A DNA stretch of 64,000 nucleotides from Myceligenerans crystallogenes (GTDB lineage Bacteria > Actinomycetota > Actinomycetes > Actinomycetales > Cellulomonadaceae): the NCBI RefSeq assembly GCF_039529775.1, contig NZ_BAAANL010000003.1, positions 310,001-374,000 of the forward strand. The letters run 5' to 3'. Below are positions 1-8,419 of the stretch, in pieces. Position 1 is the first letter of the stretch. Each line of letters begins with the position of its first letter. Below the pieces are notes generated by a model. The model was not told the origin of the DNA. It was given only the letters and a program-made list of their open reading frames with translations, and searched no databases. The position numbers were made by a program, and so were the translations under genes.

Positions 1-684
1 GGAACCGTGGTGCGCGAGGCCCTTGGTCTCGTACAGGCGGCGCGACGTCGTCTCCAGCATCATGCCCATCGACGGCGAGACGGGCTTGAGCCGGTTCAGC
101 TCCTCCCAGCTCATGACGCCGGGGTTGAGGTGGGGGAGCAGGCCCGTCTCCTCCAGCACCCGGATCGCCATGGCGCGCACGTAGGCGAGCGTGGAGTCGT
201 AGCCGCGCGACTCCAGCCACTCGCGCGCCTCCGGCCAGCGGTCCTCGGGCCGGTCACCCAGGGTGAACAGGGCCTCGAGGCACCCGAGCTCGGCGCCGTC
301 GCGGGCGATCTGCAGGATCTCGTCGGGGGAGAGGTAGGGCTCGCGGCCCTCCCGGGCGCCCTGCGCCGGGGTCTCCACGAACGTGCAGTAGTGGCACCGG
401 TCCCGGCACAGCCGGGTGACGGGAACGAACACCTTCGGCGAGTACGTCGTCGTCGCCGGGCGGCCCGCGGCGACCAGCCCCGCGTCGCGTACCCGGGCGG
501 CCACCGCGCACAGCCGGTCCAGTTCCTCGCCGCGGGCCGCGAGCAGCGCGGCCGCCTCGGCCACGTCCAGCGCCGCCCCGCGCTCGGCCCGGACCAGGGC
601 CCGGGTGACCTGCCGCGCCGTCGGCGGTGCCTCGGGCACGCCCAGCGGAACGGTCGTGGATCTCACCGTCTGCACGTCATCCAT
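1..684 (-). CDS. fbiC: FO synthase, N-terminal (CofG-like) radical SAM part, 3' truncated by window edge
   Basis: Makes the deazaflavin chromophore FO of coenzyme F420; this half (CofG, 7,8-didemethyl-8-hydroxy-5-deazariboflavin synthase) is a radical SAM enzyme. Reading the minus strand from an ATG at 684 gives 228 codons with no stop before the edge. The radical SAM cluster motif CRDRCHYC is visible near residue 96, followed by a TFVETPA stretch and the typical 'LTLGDRPE' and 'NPGVMSWEEL' segments of CofG. In actinobacteria CofG is normally fused to CofH in one FbiC protein, so the missing 3' part probably encodes CofH; a stand-alone cofG cannot be excluded. A CATAGT-like -10 lies at 695-700, so the leader is very short. 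The next gene on the same strand is a probable F420-dependent enzyme, which fits the cofactor context. Confidence 0.88.
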   Translation of the reverse strand, partial: MDDVQTVRSTTVPLGVPEAPPTARQVTRALVRAERGAALDVAEAAALLAARGEELDRLCAVAARVRDAGLVAAGRPATTTYSPKVFVPVTRLCRDRCHYCTFVETPAQGAREGREPYLSPDEILQIARDGAELGCLEALFTLGDRPEDRWPEAREWLESRGYDSTLAYVRAMAIRVLEETGLLPHLNPGVMSWEELNRLKPVSPSMGMMLETTSRRLYETKGLAHHGS

Positions 685-791
685 GGTCGGTCACACTATG
701 CGCTCCGAGCTGCCGATGTCCCCGCCCCGGTGCCGCCGCGACACGTGAAAACATCACAGCCGCCCGGGGAATACGCGCCCGTGGTCCGGCA

Positions 792-1307
792 TCACCCACG
801 ACCGGGGCGGGGCGGCGGCGGCAGTTCCACGGCGCGCACCCGGAGCGCCTGGTCCACGCGGAGGAACTTCATCGCCGGGTCGGTGGCGTCCGGCATCCCG
901 GTGGTCGCGAGCGGGACGATCTCCGGCCGGTCGACGCGGTAGCGCCTGCCCCCCGTCTCCAGGACGGCCGACCCGGCGGCGCGGAGGTTGCGGAGCCAGT
1001 CGACGTCGGTGCCGTACGGGAGGGCGATCTCGAAGCCGCCCTCGCAGCGGCTCGGGCCGAGCGGGGTCACGTACTCGCGGCCGCTGGTGCGGCCTCGGTG
1101 GTGGAGCAGGCCCCGGTTCGTGGAGCCGGCCTTTCCGGCGGTGCGGAGCTGGAGCTTGTTCGTCGCGCTGCGGTTGAAGTGCCGCACGGCTCGCAGCATC
1201 CGCGGATTCTTCGTGCGCATCGCGGTGAGGATGAAGCCGATCCCGAGTAGCACGGCCAGTACGAGAGCCCCGGCGAGCCAGGCCAGAACGGTCAGGAAAG
1301 TAGTCAT
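792..1307 (-). CDS. nitroreductase/deazaflavin (F420)-dependent oxidoreductase family protein
   Basis: A 171-residue protein of the Ddn-like family that uses F420H2 to reduce quinones or nitro compounds. An N-terminal membrane helix (about residues 3-24) is followed by the family core: RHFNRSATNK, then GKAGSTNRGLLHHRGRTSGR and YVTPLG, which form the split beta-barrel cofactor site, and 'VDWLRNLRAAG'. The start ATG at 1307 overlaps the stop of the upstream DUF4386 gene by four bases (ATGA), so the two are translationally coupled. Substrate is unknown. The neighbouring fbiC fragment supports F420 use. The divergent TetR operator at 2014-2043 probably controls this pair. Confidence 0.82.
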   Translation of the reverse strand: MTTFLTVLAWLAGALVLAVLLGIGFILTAMRTKNPRMLRAVRHFNRSATNKLQLRTAGKAGSTNRGLLHHRGRTSGREYVTPLGPSRCEGGFEIALPYGTDVDWLRNLRAAGSAVLETGGRRYRVDRPEIVPLATTGMPDATDPAMKFLRVDQALRVRAVELPPPPRPGRG

Positions 1308-1993
1308 CGGTTCTTCCCTCCACGGATCAGGAACCAGACCCCGAGCCCGACCTCGCCCACGACGGACGTGACCGAGACCAGTCCGGTCAGGACGGTGAGC
1401 AGCGCGGCGCCGTCGGCCACGAACAGCCGCGCGACGCCGTCGGCCGCGTACGCGAACCCGGCCACGAGGATGATCGCGCCGAGCCAGGCCGGCGTGCCGG
1501 CGTCGCGCACGACGAGCGTCCCCAGCACCACGAGGTGCGCGGCGAAGACGACCAGGCCGAGCTGCCAGGTGGAGGTGAACTGCCCGAGCGCCGCCTGCGC
1601 GGCGTCGTCGGTACCGCCGTCGCGGGCGACGGCGAGCGCGGTGACGAGGTGCCCGACGGCGGCCACCAGCGTGGCGGTGTAGGTGACGCGCAACCAGCCC
1701 GCGAGGGCGGCCAGCTCGCCCCGGGAGCTCCCGAACCAGCGCCACAGGGCCCAGGCGAGAACCACGTCGAGCACCGCCACGACCAGGAACGCGGTGATCG
1801 CCAGCCCGAGCAGCGGGCCCGCGCCCGTGATGCGGTCCACGGTTCCGGCGGCGCCGTCGCCGGCGAGGTTCGTGACGGACACGGCGGCGAATCCGCCGGC
1901 GACCGCCATGGCGAGGGTCGAGACGCCCGCGGTCAGGGCGACGTCGCGCGGGGGCGCGGACAGGGGGACGACAGGTGGTGCGGTGCCGGTCAT
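1304..1993 (-). CDS. DUF4386-like integral membrane protein
   Basis: A 229-residue hydrophobic protein with about six membrane helices (near residues 20-40, 58-80, 100-122, 140-160, 170-190 and 200-222). It resembles the DUF4386 family of unknown function, with the conserved-looking 'AALAGWLRVTYTATLVAAVGH' area in the middle. It is the first gene of a two-gene operon with the F420-dependent reductase and ends inside that gene's start codon. The ATG at 1993 lies just 21 bp from the edge of the palindromic operator, so the divergent TetR protein is the likely repressor. No enzymatic motif is seen. The pairing of a DUF4386 protein with a TetR suggests a stress or drug response, but this is inference. 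Confidence 0.75.
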   Translation of the reverse strand: MTGTAPPVVPLSAPPRDVALTAGVSTLAMAVAGGFAAVSVTNLAGDGAAGTVDRITGAGPLLGLAITAFLVVAVLDVVLAWALWRWFGSSRGELAALAGWLRVTYTATLVAAVGHLVTALAVARDGGTDDAAQAALGQFTSTWQLGLVVFAAHLVVLGTLVVRDAGTPAWLGAIILVAGFAYAADGVARLFVADGAALLTVLTGLVSVTSVVGEVGLGVWFLIRGGKNR

Positions 1994-2013
1994 GGCAGCA
2001 GCCTTCCGCTGGG

Positions 2014-2043
2014 GTTTACGTTGTAAACATGATTACAGTGTAA
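2014..2043. promoter_or_regulatory. probable TetR operator, two adjacent dyads in divergent promoter
   Basis: GTTTAC-GTT-GTAAAC at 2014-2028 is a perfect 6-bp-arm dyad, and TTACA-G-TGTAA at 2033-2043 is a second one; the sequence GTAAAC occurs again at 2040-2045. The element is AT-rich in a 72% GC setting and sits between the divergent DUF4386 and TetR genes. This is the standard place and form for a TetR autoregulatory operator. Confidence 0.75.
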
Positions 2044-2081
2044 ACACGGCCGCCGCAAGGGTTCGGAGGGGTGAAGACACA

Positions 2082-2801
2082 ATGGGTCACGTGCACGAGA
2101 AGCCGAGCGAAGCGCAGCCCCGTCGTCGTCCCCTGAACCGCGAGCGGGTACAGGCCGCCGCCGTCGAGGTCGCCGACCGCGACGGCCTGAAGGCCGTCAC
2201 CATGCGTTCGGTCGGCGCGCTGCTCGGGGTCGAGGCCATGGCCCTGTACCGGCACGTCTCCGGGAAGAACGACCTGCTCGACTCGCTCGCCGAGGTGGTG
2301 ATCGGCGAGATCAACGACGCCTGCGCCGCCCTGCCGGCCCCGCCCGACCCCGCGGCCTGGCGCGCCCGCCTCCGGGCGCGCATCCTCACCGCCCGCGCCA
2401 CCCTCCTCAAGCACCCCTGGGCGCCCGCCCTGATCGGCAGCCACGGCACCATGGGCCCGGCGTTCCTGCGCTACATCGACGAGTTCGGCGCCATCCTGGC
2501 CGACGGCGGGTTCACCCTGGACACCATCCACCACGCGCTGCACGCCTTCGGCCCGCGCGCACTCGGCTTCTCCCCGGAGCTCTTCCAGCCGGGCGCCCCC
2601 GCCGTCGAGGAGATGGGCGACGACGAGGAGGCGGCGCTCGCCGAGCTGGCGGCGCTCGCGGACGAGTACCCGTTCGTCGCGCGGCTCACCGAGCACCTTG
2701 CCCACGAGGCGAGCACCACCCTGGGCTGGTGCGACGACCAGGACGAGTTCGAGTTCGGCCTCGACGTCATGCTGGACGGCCTGGAGGGGCGCCGCGGGTG
2801 A
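2082..2801 (+). CDS. TetR-family transcriptional regulator (TetR_C type)
   Basis: A 239-residue repressor. The helix-turn-helix lies at about residues 18-64 (REVQAAAVEVADRDGLKAVTMRSVGALLG...ALYRHVSGKNDLLD), with the 'ALYRHV' recognition helix typical of tetracycline-repressor-type proteins. The remaining part fits the TetR_C ligand-binding domain (LKHPWAPALIGSHGTMGP, 'LHAFGPRALGF', 'FEFGLDVMLDGLE'). The ATG at 2082 is chosen because a GGAGGGG ribosome site lies at 2065-2071 and because translation upstream would run through the operator. Gene order and the double dyad indicate that it represses itself and the divergent membrane protein/reductase operon. The inducer is unknown. Confidence 0.88.
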   Translation: MGHVHEKPSEAQPRRRPLNRERVQAAAVEVADRDGLKAVTMRSVGALLGVEAMALYRHVSGKNDLLDSLAEVVIGEINDACAALPAPPDPAAWRARLRARILTARATLLKHPWAPALIGSHGTMGPAFLRYIDEFGAILADGGFTLDTIHHALHAFGPRALGFSPELFQPGAPAVEEMGDDEEAALAELAALADEYPFVARLTEHLAHEASTTLGWCDDQDEFEFGLDVMLDGLEGRRG

Positions 2802-2949
2802 CGGCCCGGCACGGTTTCCGGGGTCCCGGACTTACCTCAACTTAACCGCTTCACAATCGTTCGCCGCGCGGCTACGTTGAGGCATCGTTCAAGTCCACGG
2901 CACGCACGCACGGGCGCGGGCGTGTCTCATGACCCCAGGAGGTTCGAGG

Positions 2950-5853
2950 ATGAACCGCACCACCCGCCGCACGTCGGCGGTCGCCAGGGCGGTCGCCGCC
3001 GCGGTGACCGTGGCGACGCTCGCGGCACCCCAGGCGCTCGCGGCGCCCGGCGACGGGGCGGCCGACGCCGACCCGGCCGCGACCGCCGCGACCGCGGTCG
3101 ACCTCGTCGACGCCCGGGCCACCCCGGAGACCCGCAGCCTCTTCGCCTACCTGCGGGACATCCGCGGCGAGGGCATGCTGTTCGGCCATCAGCACACCAC
3201 CAACTACGGCGAGACGTTCACCGAGGCGGAGGCCGACGGCGTCCGCTCCGACGTGCTGGCCGCCACCGGCGACCACCCCGCCGTCTTCGGCTTCGACACG
3301 CTGATCATCGAGGGCCGCGAGCGCCCCGGCAGCACGAGCAACACGCGCGAGGAGAACGCGCTGATCCTGGCCGGCAAGATCCGCGAGGCGCACGACCTGG
3401 GCGGCATCAGCACCCTGTCGGTGCACATGGAGAACTTCGTCACGGGCGGCGACTTCTACGACACCGGCGGCGACACCCTGCGGGCCATCCTGCCCGGCGG
3501 CAGCCACCACCAGGACCTGGTCGACTACCTCGACACGATCGCGGTCGCCGCCGACGGCGCGGTCACGGCGGACGGCACCCCGATCCCGGTGGTCTTCCGC
3601 CCCTTCCACGAGAACGGCGGCTCCTGGTTCTGGTGGGGTGCCGCGTTCGGCACGCCGGGCGAGTACCAGGAGCTGTACCGCTTCACGGTCGAGTACCTGC
3701 GGGACGTCAAGGGCGTGCACAACTTCCTGTACGCGTTCTCGCCGGGCGGCGGGTTCGGCGGCGACGCGGAGACGTACCTGCGCACCTACCCGGGCGACGA
3801 CTTCATCGACCTGCTGGGCGTCGACACGTACGACTCGACCGGGGCGTCGGAGGCGGGCCTGACGGGCATCACGCAGGACCTCGCGATGATCGCGGACCTG
3901 GCCGACGAGCGCGGCAAGGTCAGCGCGTTCACGGAGTTCGGACTGTCCGGCGGCGTGCGGCCGGACGGCGAGAACGCGAACCCGCGGTGGTACACGGCCC
4001 TCCTGGACGCGATCCACGCGGACCCGGCGGCGTCGCGCAACGCGTACATGCTGACGTGGGCCAACTTCGGCGGTTCGACGACGCCGTACACGCCCACCGA
4101 GGGCGAGATGCTCGCGGACTTCCGGGCGTACCACGACGACCCGTACAGCTGGTTCGCCGACGACGTCGCGGGCGCCTTCACGGCCGAGACCGACCCGGCG
4201 CCCGAGACCGCCACCGTGCACCTCGCGTCGCCCGCCCCGGGCTCGCGCGTCGCCACGGGCCCGGTGACGTTCCGGGCCTCGATCCGCGACGCCGCCGCGG
4301 ACGGCGCCCACGTCACGGTCGGTGACACCCGTGTGACCCTCACGCCGCCGTCGGGCGCCGGCTCCCTGTGGTGGACCGGTGCCTGGGACGTCCCGGCCGA
4401 GCTGCTCGACAACTCGACGCGCACGGTGACCCTGACCGTCACGTCGGGCGGCGCCGTCGTGCACACGCGGGAGGTGCCGGTCGTGTTCGGCCCGGCGCCG
4501 TCGTACGGCCCCGGCGTCGTCGACGACTTCGAGGGGTACGGGGACGACGACGCCCTGGCGGCGCAGTACGTGCGGTACGGCGCGAACGAGCTGGACCTCG
4601 TCACCGCGGCGGACGGCCCGGTGGGCGAGGGCGAGCAGGCGGTGCGGATGAGCTACGACTTCGCGACGCAGGGCTACACCGGCTTCGGCCGCCAGGTGGG
4701 CGCGGACTGGAGCGGCAACTGGGCCTTCCAGGCGTGGGTGGACCCGGACGCGTCGTCGAACAAGCTGGTGCTGCAGATGGTGGCGGGCGGCGTCTCCTAC
4801 GAGGCGTACCCGTCGCTGGCGGGTGACGAGCCGTACCTGGCGACCATCCCGTTCGCGGACTGGCGCCCGGCGCCGTGGGACACCGCGCACGCGGACCGGC
4901 GGGTGTCGCAGGAGGACCTGGCGGACGTCACGCAGTTCAACGTGTACGTCAACAAGAACGAGACCGGCGCGGCATCGGGCGCCGTGGTGCTCGACGACGT
5001 GCGGGCCGTCGAGGGCACGCCGCCCCCGCCGCGCTACTCGGACGTGCCGCGGGACCACGAGTTCTACGACGAGATCGAGTGGTTCTCGTCCGTGTACGAC
5101 GGATGGGGTACGGACGGGCGCTTCAAACCGCGCGAGATCGTGTACGGCGAGGAGTTCGCGCGCGTGCTGCGGGCGTACGACGCGGACGCGGACGTGCCAG
5201 GGATCGAGCACTGGCACCCGCGCTGGGCGGTCGCGCGGACGCTCTGGGAGCTGTACGGCTCGCCGGAGCCCGAGGGCGGCCCGGCGACGTACTCCGACGT
5301 GCCGCGCGAGGCGCGGACCGCGGTCGCGTGGGCGGTCGAGGCCGGGGTGATCGAGCCGTACTCCGACCAGGTGTTCGGCGCGTGGTTCCCGCTGAAGCGG
5401 CAGGAGGTCGCGGTCTACCTCTACAACTACGACCAGCTGCCGCCGCCGCTCGTGCCGGAGACGCTGTTCGACTTCGCGGACGGCGCGCAGGGCTGGTACC
5501 CGCTCAACGGCAACGGGACGACGACGCCGTCCGGCGGCGCGCTGACCGCGGAGTTCGGCGCCGGCGGTGACTGGCTCGGCGTGACCGGGGCCTGGGACCT
5601 GACCGGCCGGACGGCGCTGACGTTCGACGCCGTGGCGACCACCGGGTTCGACGCGAAGGTCGCGCTGCAGCTCGGCCGCGACTGGACCTGGTGCGAGACG
5701 GGCTACACGGGCTGGACCTCGCAGCCGGGCACGGTCACCGTCGACCTCACGACGATGTCCGCCGACTGCCGGGCCCTGCTCGGCGACGTCAAGGCGATCA
5801 ACGTCTACCTCAACGAGGGCACCCACACGGTGGACGACGTGGGCGTGAGCTGA
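2950..5853 (+). CDS. secreted modular beta-mannanase (GH26) with Ig-like, carbohydrate-binding and S-layer-like modules
   Basis: Endo-1,4-beta-mannanase that cleaves mannan or galactomannan outside the cell. The ATG at 2950 has AGGAGG six bases upstream (2938-2943). A signal peptide ends near 'PQALA-APGDG' (about residue 32). The GH26 domain covers about residues 55-400; the acid/base Glu is in RPFHENGGSWFWWG (near residue 221) and the nucleophile Glu in AFTEFG (near 329). Next come an Ig-like module (415-515), a beta-jelly-roll binding module starting DDFEGYGDDD (520-690), an actinobacterial S-layer-homology-like segment (YSDVPRDHEFYDEIEWF, about 695-830), and a second binding module starting LFDFADGAQGW (835-967). 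Cellulomonas fimi Man26A has a similar GH26/SLH/CBM build, so cell-surface attachment is likely. Monocistronic, with a strong terminator directly downstream. Confidence 0.9.
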   Translation: MNRTTRRTSAVARAVAAAVTVATLAAPQALAAPGDGAADADPAATAATAVDLVDARATPETRSLFAYLRDIRGEGMLFGHQHTTNYGETFTEAEADGVRSDVLAATGDHPAVFGFDTLIIEGRERPGSTSNTREENALILAGKIREAHDLGGISTLSVHMENFVTGGDFYDTGGDTLRAILPGGSHHQDLVDYLDTIAVAADGAVTADGTPIPVVFRPFHENGGSWFWWGAAFGTPGEYQELYRFTVEYLRDVKGVHNFLYAFSPGGGFGGDAETYLRTYPGDDFIDLLGVDTYDSTGASEAGLTGITQDLAMIADLADERGKVSAFTEFGLSGGVRPDGENANPRWYTALLDAIHADPAASRNAYMLTWANFGGSTTPYTPTEGEMLADFRAYHDDPYSWFADDVAGAFTAETDPAPETATVHLASPAPGSRVATGPVTFRASIRDAAADGAHVTVGDTRVTLTPPSGAGSLWWTGAWDVPAELLDNSTRTVTLTVTSGGAVVHTREVPVVFGPAPSYGPGVVDDFEGYGDDDALAAQYVRYGANELDLVTAADGPVGEGEQAVRMSYDFATQGYTGFGRQVGADWSGNWAFQAWVDPDASSNKLVLQMVAGGVSYEAYPSLAGDEPYLATIPFADWRPAPWDTAHADRRVSQEDLADVTQFNVYVNKNETGAASGAVVLDDVRAVEGTPPPPRYSDVPRDHEFYDEIEWFSSVYDGWGTDGRFKPREIVYGEEFARVLRAYDADADVPGIEHWHPRWAVARTLWELYGSPEPEGGPATYSDVPREARTAVAWAVEAGVIEPYSDQVFGAWFPLKRQEVAVYLYNYDQLPPPLVPETLFDFADGAQGWYPLNGNGTTTPSGGALTAEFGAGGDWLGVTGAWDLTGRTALTFDAVATTGFDAKVALQLGRDWTWCETGYTGWTSQPGTVTVDLTTMSADCRALLGDVKAINVYLNEGTHTVDDVGVS

Positions 5854-5874
5854 CCGGGAACCGACCCCGTACGG

Positions 5875-5908
5875 GCGGGCGCGAGGCCGAGGCCTCGCGC
5901 CCGCTTTT
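5875..5908 (+). terminator. intrinsic terminator after mannanase gene
   Basis: A perfect 14-bp GC-rich stem (5875-5888 with 5891-5904) around a two-base centre is followed by TTTT at 5905-5908. It starts 22 bases after the mannanase stop codon. Confidence 0.9.
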
Positions 5909-6013
5909 GCCGTGTCCGGAAGGGTTCCCACGGTGGGTGAAGTCGGCTAAAGTCACGAACTGACAGGTTAGTAAGCTACTTGCCCCGCAGTGTGGCGGGG
6001 ATGAGGAGTTGCC

Positions 6014-8227
6014 ATGAGGTACAGATCGAAGGGGATCGCGCTCGCCGTGGCGGCGGCCCTGCTCTCCGCGCCCGCGCTGCTCGCCCCGGGGGCAGCGGCC
6101 GGCCCGCTCGCCGGCGGGAGTGCTGCCGCACAGGCAGGGCAGGCCACCGCCGTGGCGAACGCCGCCGCCGCGTGCTCCACGTCGAACGCCGCGCAGGGCA
6201 AGCCGGCCACGGCGTCGTCCACCGAGAGCGCCGCCTTCCCGGCGTCGGCCGCGTTCGACGGCGATACCGGCACGCGCTGGTCGTCGTCGTTCGCCGACAA
6301 CCAGTGGGTCCGCGTCGATCTCGGGACGCGGCAGGAGATCTGCGGCGTCGACCTGAGATGGGAGGCCGCCCACGCCAGCGTCTACGAGATCCAGGTGTCC
6401 GACGACGGCGCCGCGTGGCGCACGCTCCACCGGGTCACCAACTCCACGGGCGGCACCGTGTCGCACGCCGTGTCCGGTTCGGGCCGTTACCTGCGCGTCC
6501 TGGGCGAGCAGCGGGCCACGCAGTGGGGAGTCTCGCTGTGGGAGGTCGCGGTGCACACCGGTGACGGCACGACCACGCCGCCGCAGGGCGGCGGTGACCT
6601 CGGCCCGAACGTGCACGTCCTGGACCCGTCGATGACGAACATCCAGGCCCAGTTCGACGCCGCCTTCGCGAAGATGGAGGCCAACCAGTTCGGCTCCGAG
6701 CGGTACCAGTTCCTGTTCAAGCCGGGCACGTACAACAACCTCAACGCGCAGATCGGCTTCTACACCAGCGTCTCCGGCCTCGGCAAGAACCCGGACGACG
6801 TGCGGCTCAACGGTGACATCACCGTCGACGCCGGCTGGTTCAACGGGAATGCCACGCAGAACTTCTGGCGGTCGGCGGAGAACCTCTCCATCAACCCGGT
6901 CAACGGCACCAACCGCTGGGCCGTGGCCCAGGCCGCGCCGTTCCGCCGCATCCACGTGACCGGCGGGCTGAACCTCGCCCCGGCCGGCTACGGCTGGGCG
7001 TCCGGCGGCTACATCGCGGACTCGAGGATCGACGGCACGGTCGGCCCGTACTCGCAGCAGCAGTGGTACACCCGCGAGTCGTCCGTGGGCGGCTGGACCA
7101 ACGGCGTCTGGAACATGACGTTCACCGGCGTCGAGGGTGCCCCGGCGACCAACTTCGGCAACGGCGGGCCCTACACGACCCTCCAGACCACGCCCATCTC
7201 CCGCGAGAAGCCGTTCCTCTACCTGGACGGCGACCGGTACGCGGTCTGGAACCCGGCCGAGCGCACCGACGCGCGCGGCGTCAGCTGGCCCGCCAACGCG
7301 GGCGGCGAGTCCATCCCGCTCACCGAGTTCTTCGTGGTCAAGCCCGGCCACACGGCGTCGGACATCAACGCGGCGCTCGCCGCGGGGATGCACCTGCTCA
7401 TCACGCCCGGCGTCTACCACCTCGACCGGACGATCCAGGTCACCCGGCCGGACACGATCGTGCTCGGCCTGGGGCTGGCGACGCTCATCCCGGACGGCGG
7501 CGTCGACGCCATGCACGTGGCCGACGTCGACGGCGTGCGCCTGGCCGGCTTCCTCGTGGACGCCGGGGCGCAGAAGTCCGAGAACCTGCTGCGGATCGGT
7601 GAGCCCGGCGCGTCCGCGGATCACAGCGACAACCGGATCACCGTGCAGGACGTGTTCGCCCGCGTCGGCGGTGCCGGGCCGGGCCTGGTCACCAACGCCG
7701 TCGTCGTCAACAGCGACGACGTGCTCGTGGACCACACCTGGATCTGGCGGGCCGACCACGGCGAGGGCGTCGGCTGGGAGACCAACCGGTCCGACTACGG
7801 GTTCGTCGTGAACGGCGACGACGTGCTCACCACCGGCCTGTTCGTGGAGCACTTCAACAAGTACGACGTGCTGTGGAACGGCGAGCGCGGCCGCACGATC
7901 TTCCTGCAGAACGAGAAGGCGTACGACGCGCCGAACGCGGCGGCCATCACGCACGACGGCATCGTGGGCTACGCGGCCTACAAGGTCGCCGACCACGTGC
8001 AGACGCACGAGGCGTGGGCGCTCGGGTCCTACTGCAACTACACGTCGGACCCGTCGATCGTGCAGCACCACGGGTTCCAGACGCCGGTGCGGGCGGGCAT
8101 CAAGTTCCACCACGTCCAGGTGGTCTCGCTCGGCGGCATGGGCCAGTACCGGCACGTCATCAACGACACGGGCGCGCCGACGTCCGGCACGAGCACGATC
8201 CCGTCGAAGGTGACCGAGTTCCCCTGA
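6014..8227 (+). CDS. secreted discoidin (F5/8 type C, CBM32-like) plus right-handed beta-helix protein
   Basis: A 737-residue exported protein. The signal peptide spans about residues 1-29 (hydrophobic core LAVAAALLSAPALLAPGAAA). A discoidin-type module lies at about 55-180 (NAAQGKPATASSTES, AFDGDTGTRWSSS, WVRVDLG), which normally binds galactosides or other sugars. After a TPPQGGG linker comes a long parallel beta-helix domain (200-737) with strand-rich 'VHVLDPSMTNIQAQFDAAF', 'FLFKPGTYNNLNAQIGFYTSVSG' and 'HLLITPGVYHLDRTIQV' segments. This two-half helix architecture resembles GH55-type glucanases, and database relatives are often misnamed 'adenylyl cyclase'. No catalytic residue can be assigned with confidence. 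The ATG at 6014 follows GGGGATGAGGAGTT. Hydrolysis of a beta-glucan or host polysaccharide is a reasonable but unproven guess. Confidence 0.8.
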   Translation: MRYRSKGIALAVAAALLSAPALLAPGAAAGPLAGGSAAAQAGQATAVANAAAACSTSNAAQGKPATASSTESAAFPASAAFDGDTGTRWSSSFADNQWVRVDLGTRQEICGVDLRWEAAHASVYEIQVSDDGAAWRTLHRVTNSTGGTVSHAVSGSGRYLRVLGEQRATQWGVSLWEVAVHTGDGTTTPPQGGGDLGPNVHVLDPSMTNIQAQFDAAFAKMEANQFGSERYQFLFKPGTYNNLNAQIGFYTSVSGLGKNPDDVRLNGDITVDAGWFNGNATQNFWRSAENLSINPVNGTNRWAVAQAAPFRRIHVTGGLNLAPAGYGWASGGYIADSRIDGTVGPYSQQQWYTRESSVGGWTNGVWNMTFTGVEGAPATNFGNGGPYTTLQTTPISREKPFLYLDGDRYAVWNPAERTDARGVSWPANAGGESIPLTEFFVVKPGHTASDINAALAAGMHLLITPGVYHLDRTIQVTRPDTIVLGLGLATLIPDGGVDAMHVADVDGVRLAGFLVDAGAQKSENLLRIGEPGASADHSDNRITVQDVFARVGGAGPGLVTNAVVVNSDDVLVDHTWIWRADHGEGVGWETNRSDYGFVVNGDDVLTTGLFVEHFNKYDVLWNGERGRTIFLQNEKAYDAPNAAAITHDGIVGYAAYKVADHVQTHEAWALGSYCNYTSDPSIVQHHGFQTPVRAGIKFHHVQVVSLGGMGQYRHVINDTGAPTSGTSTIPSKVTEFP

Positions 8228-8249
8228 CGGGCAGTCCGGACCAGCGCAC

Positions 8250-8292
8250 GCCGCCGAGGCAGTACCCCCACCAGGGGTGCTGCCTCGGCGGC
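8250..8292 (+). terminator. strong hairpin terminator after beta-helix protein gene
   Basis: A perfect 13-bp stem (8250-8262 with 8280-8292) continues, after one T/G pair, into a further 5-bp stem (8264-8268 with 8274-8278) with loop CACCA. It begins 22 bases after the stop and is followed by a T/G-rich tail without a clean T run. Confidence 0.82.
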
Positions 8293-8419
8293 TTGTGTGT
8301 GGGCAAGGGGCGGATGTGGGTAGGCTGGGGCCGGTCGGATTAAGGCTGTTAAATCGCTGTATAGGTACTGGTGGCAACGGCGCGGCCCGGGGCGCCCGTC
8401 GGGAAGGAACCTGGAAGAC

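Noticed and set aside
2872..5931. 1019-residue antisense reading frame opposite the mannanase
   Set aside because: Arg/Val/Gly-rich composition without domains; it is the usual GC-rich mirror frame of a real gene with clear GH26 motifs.
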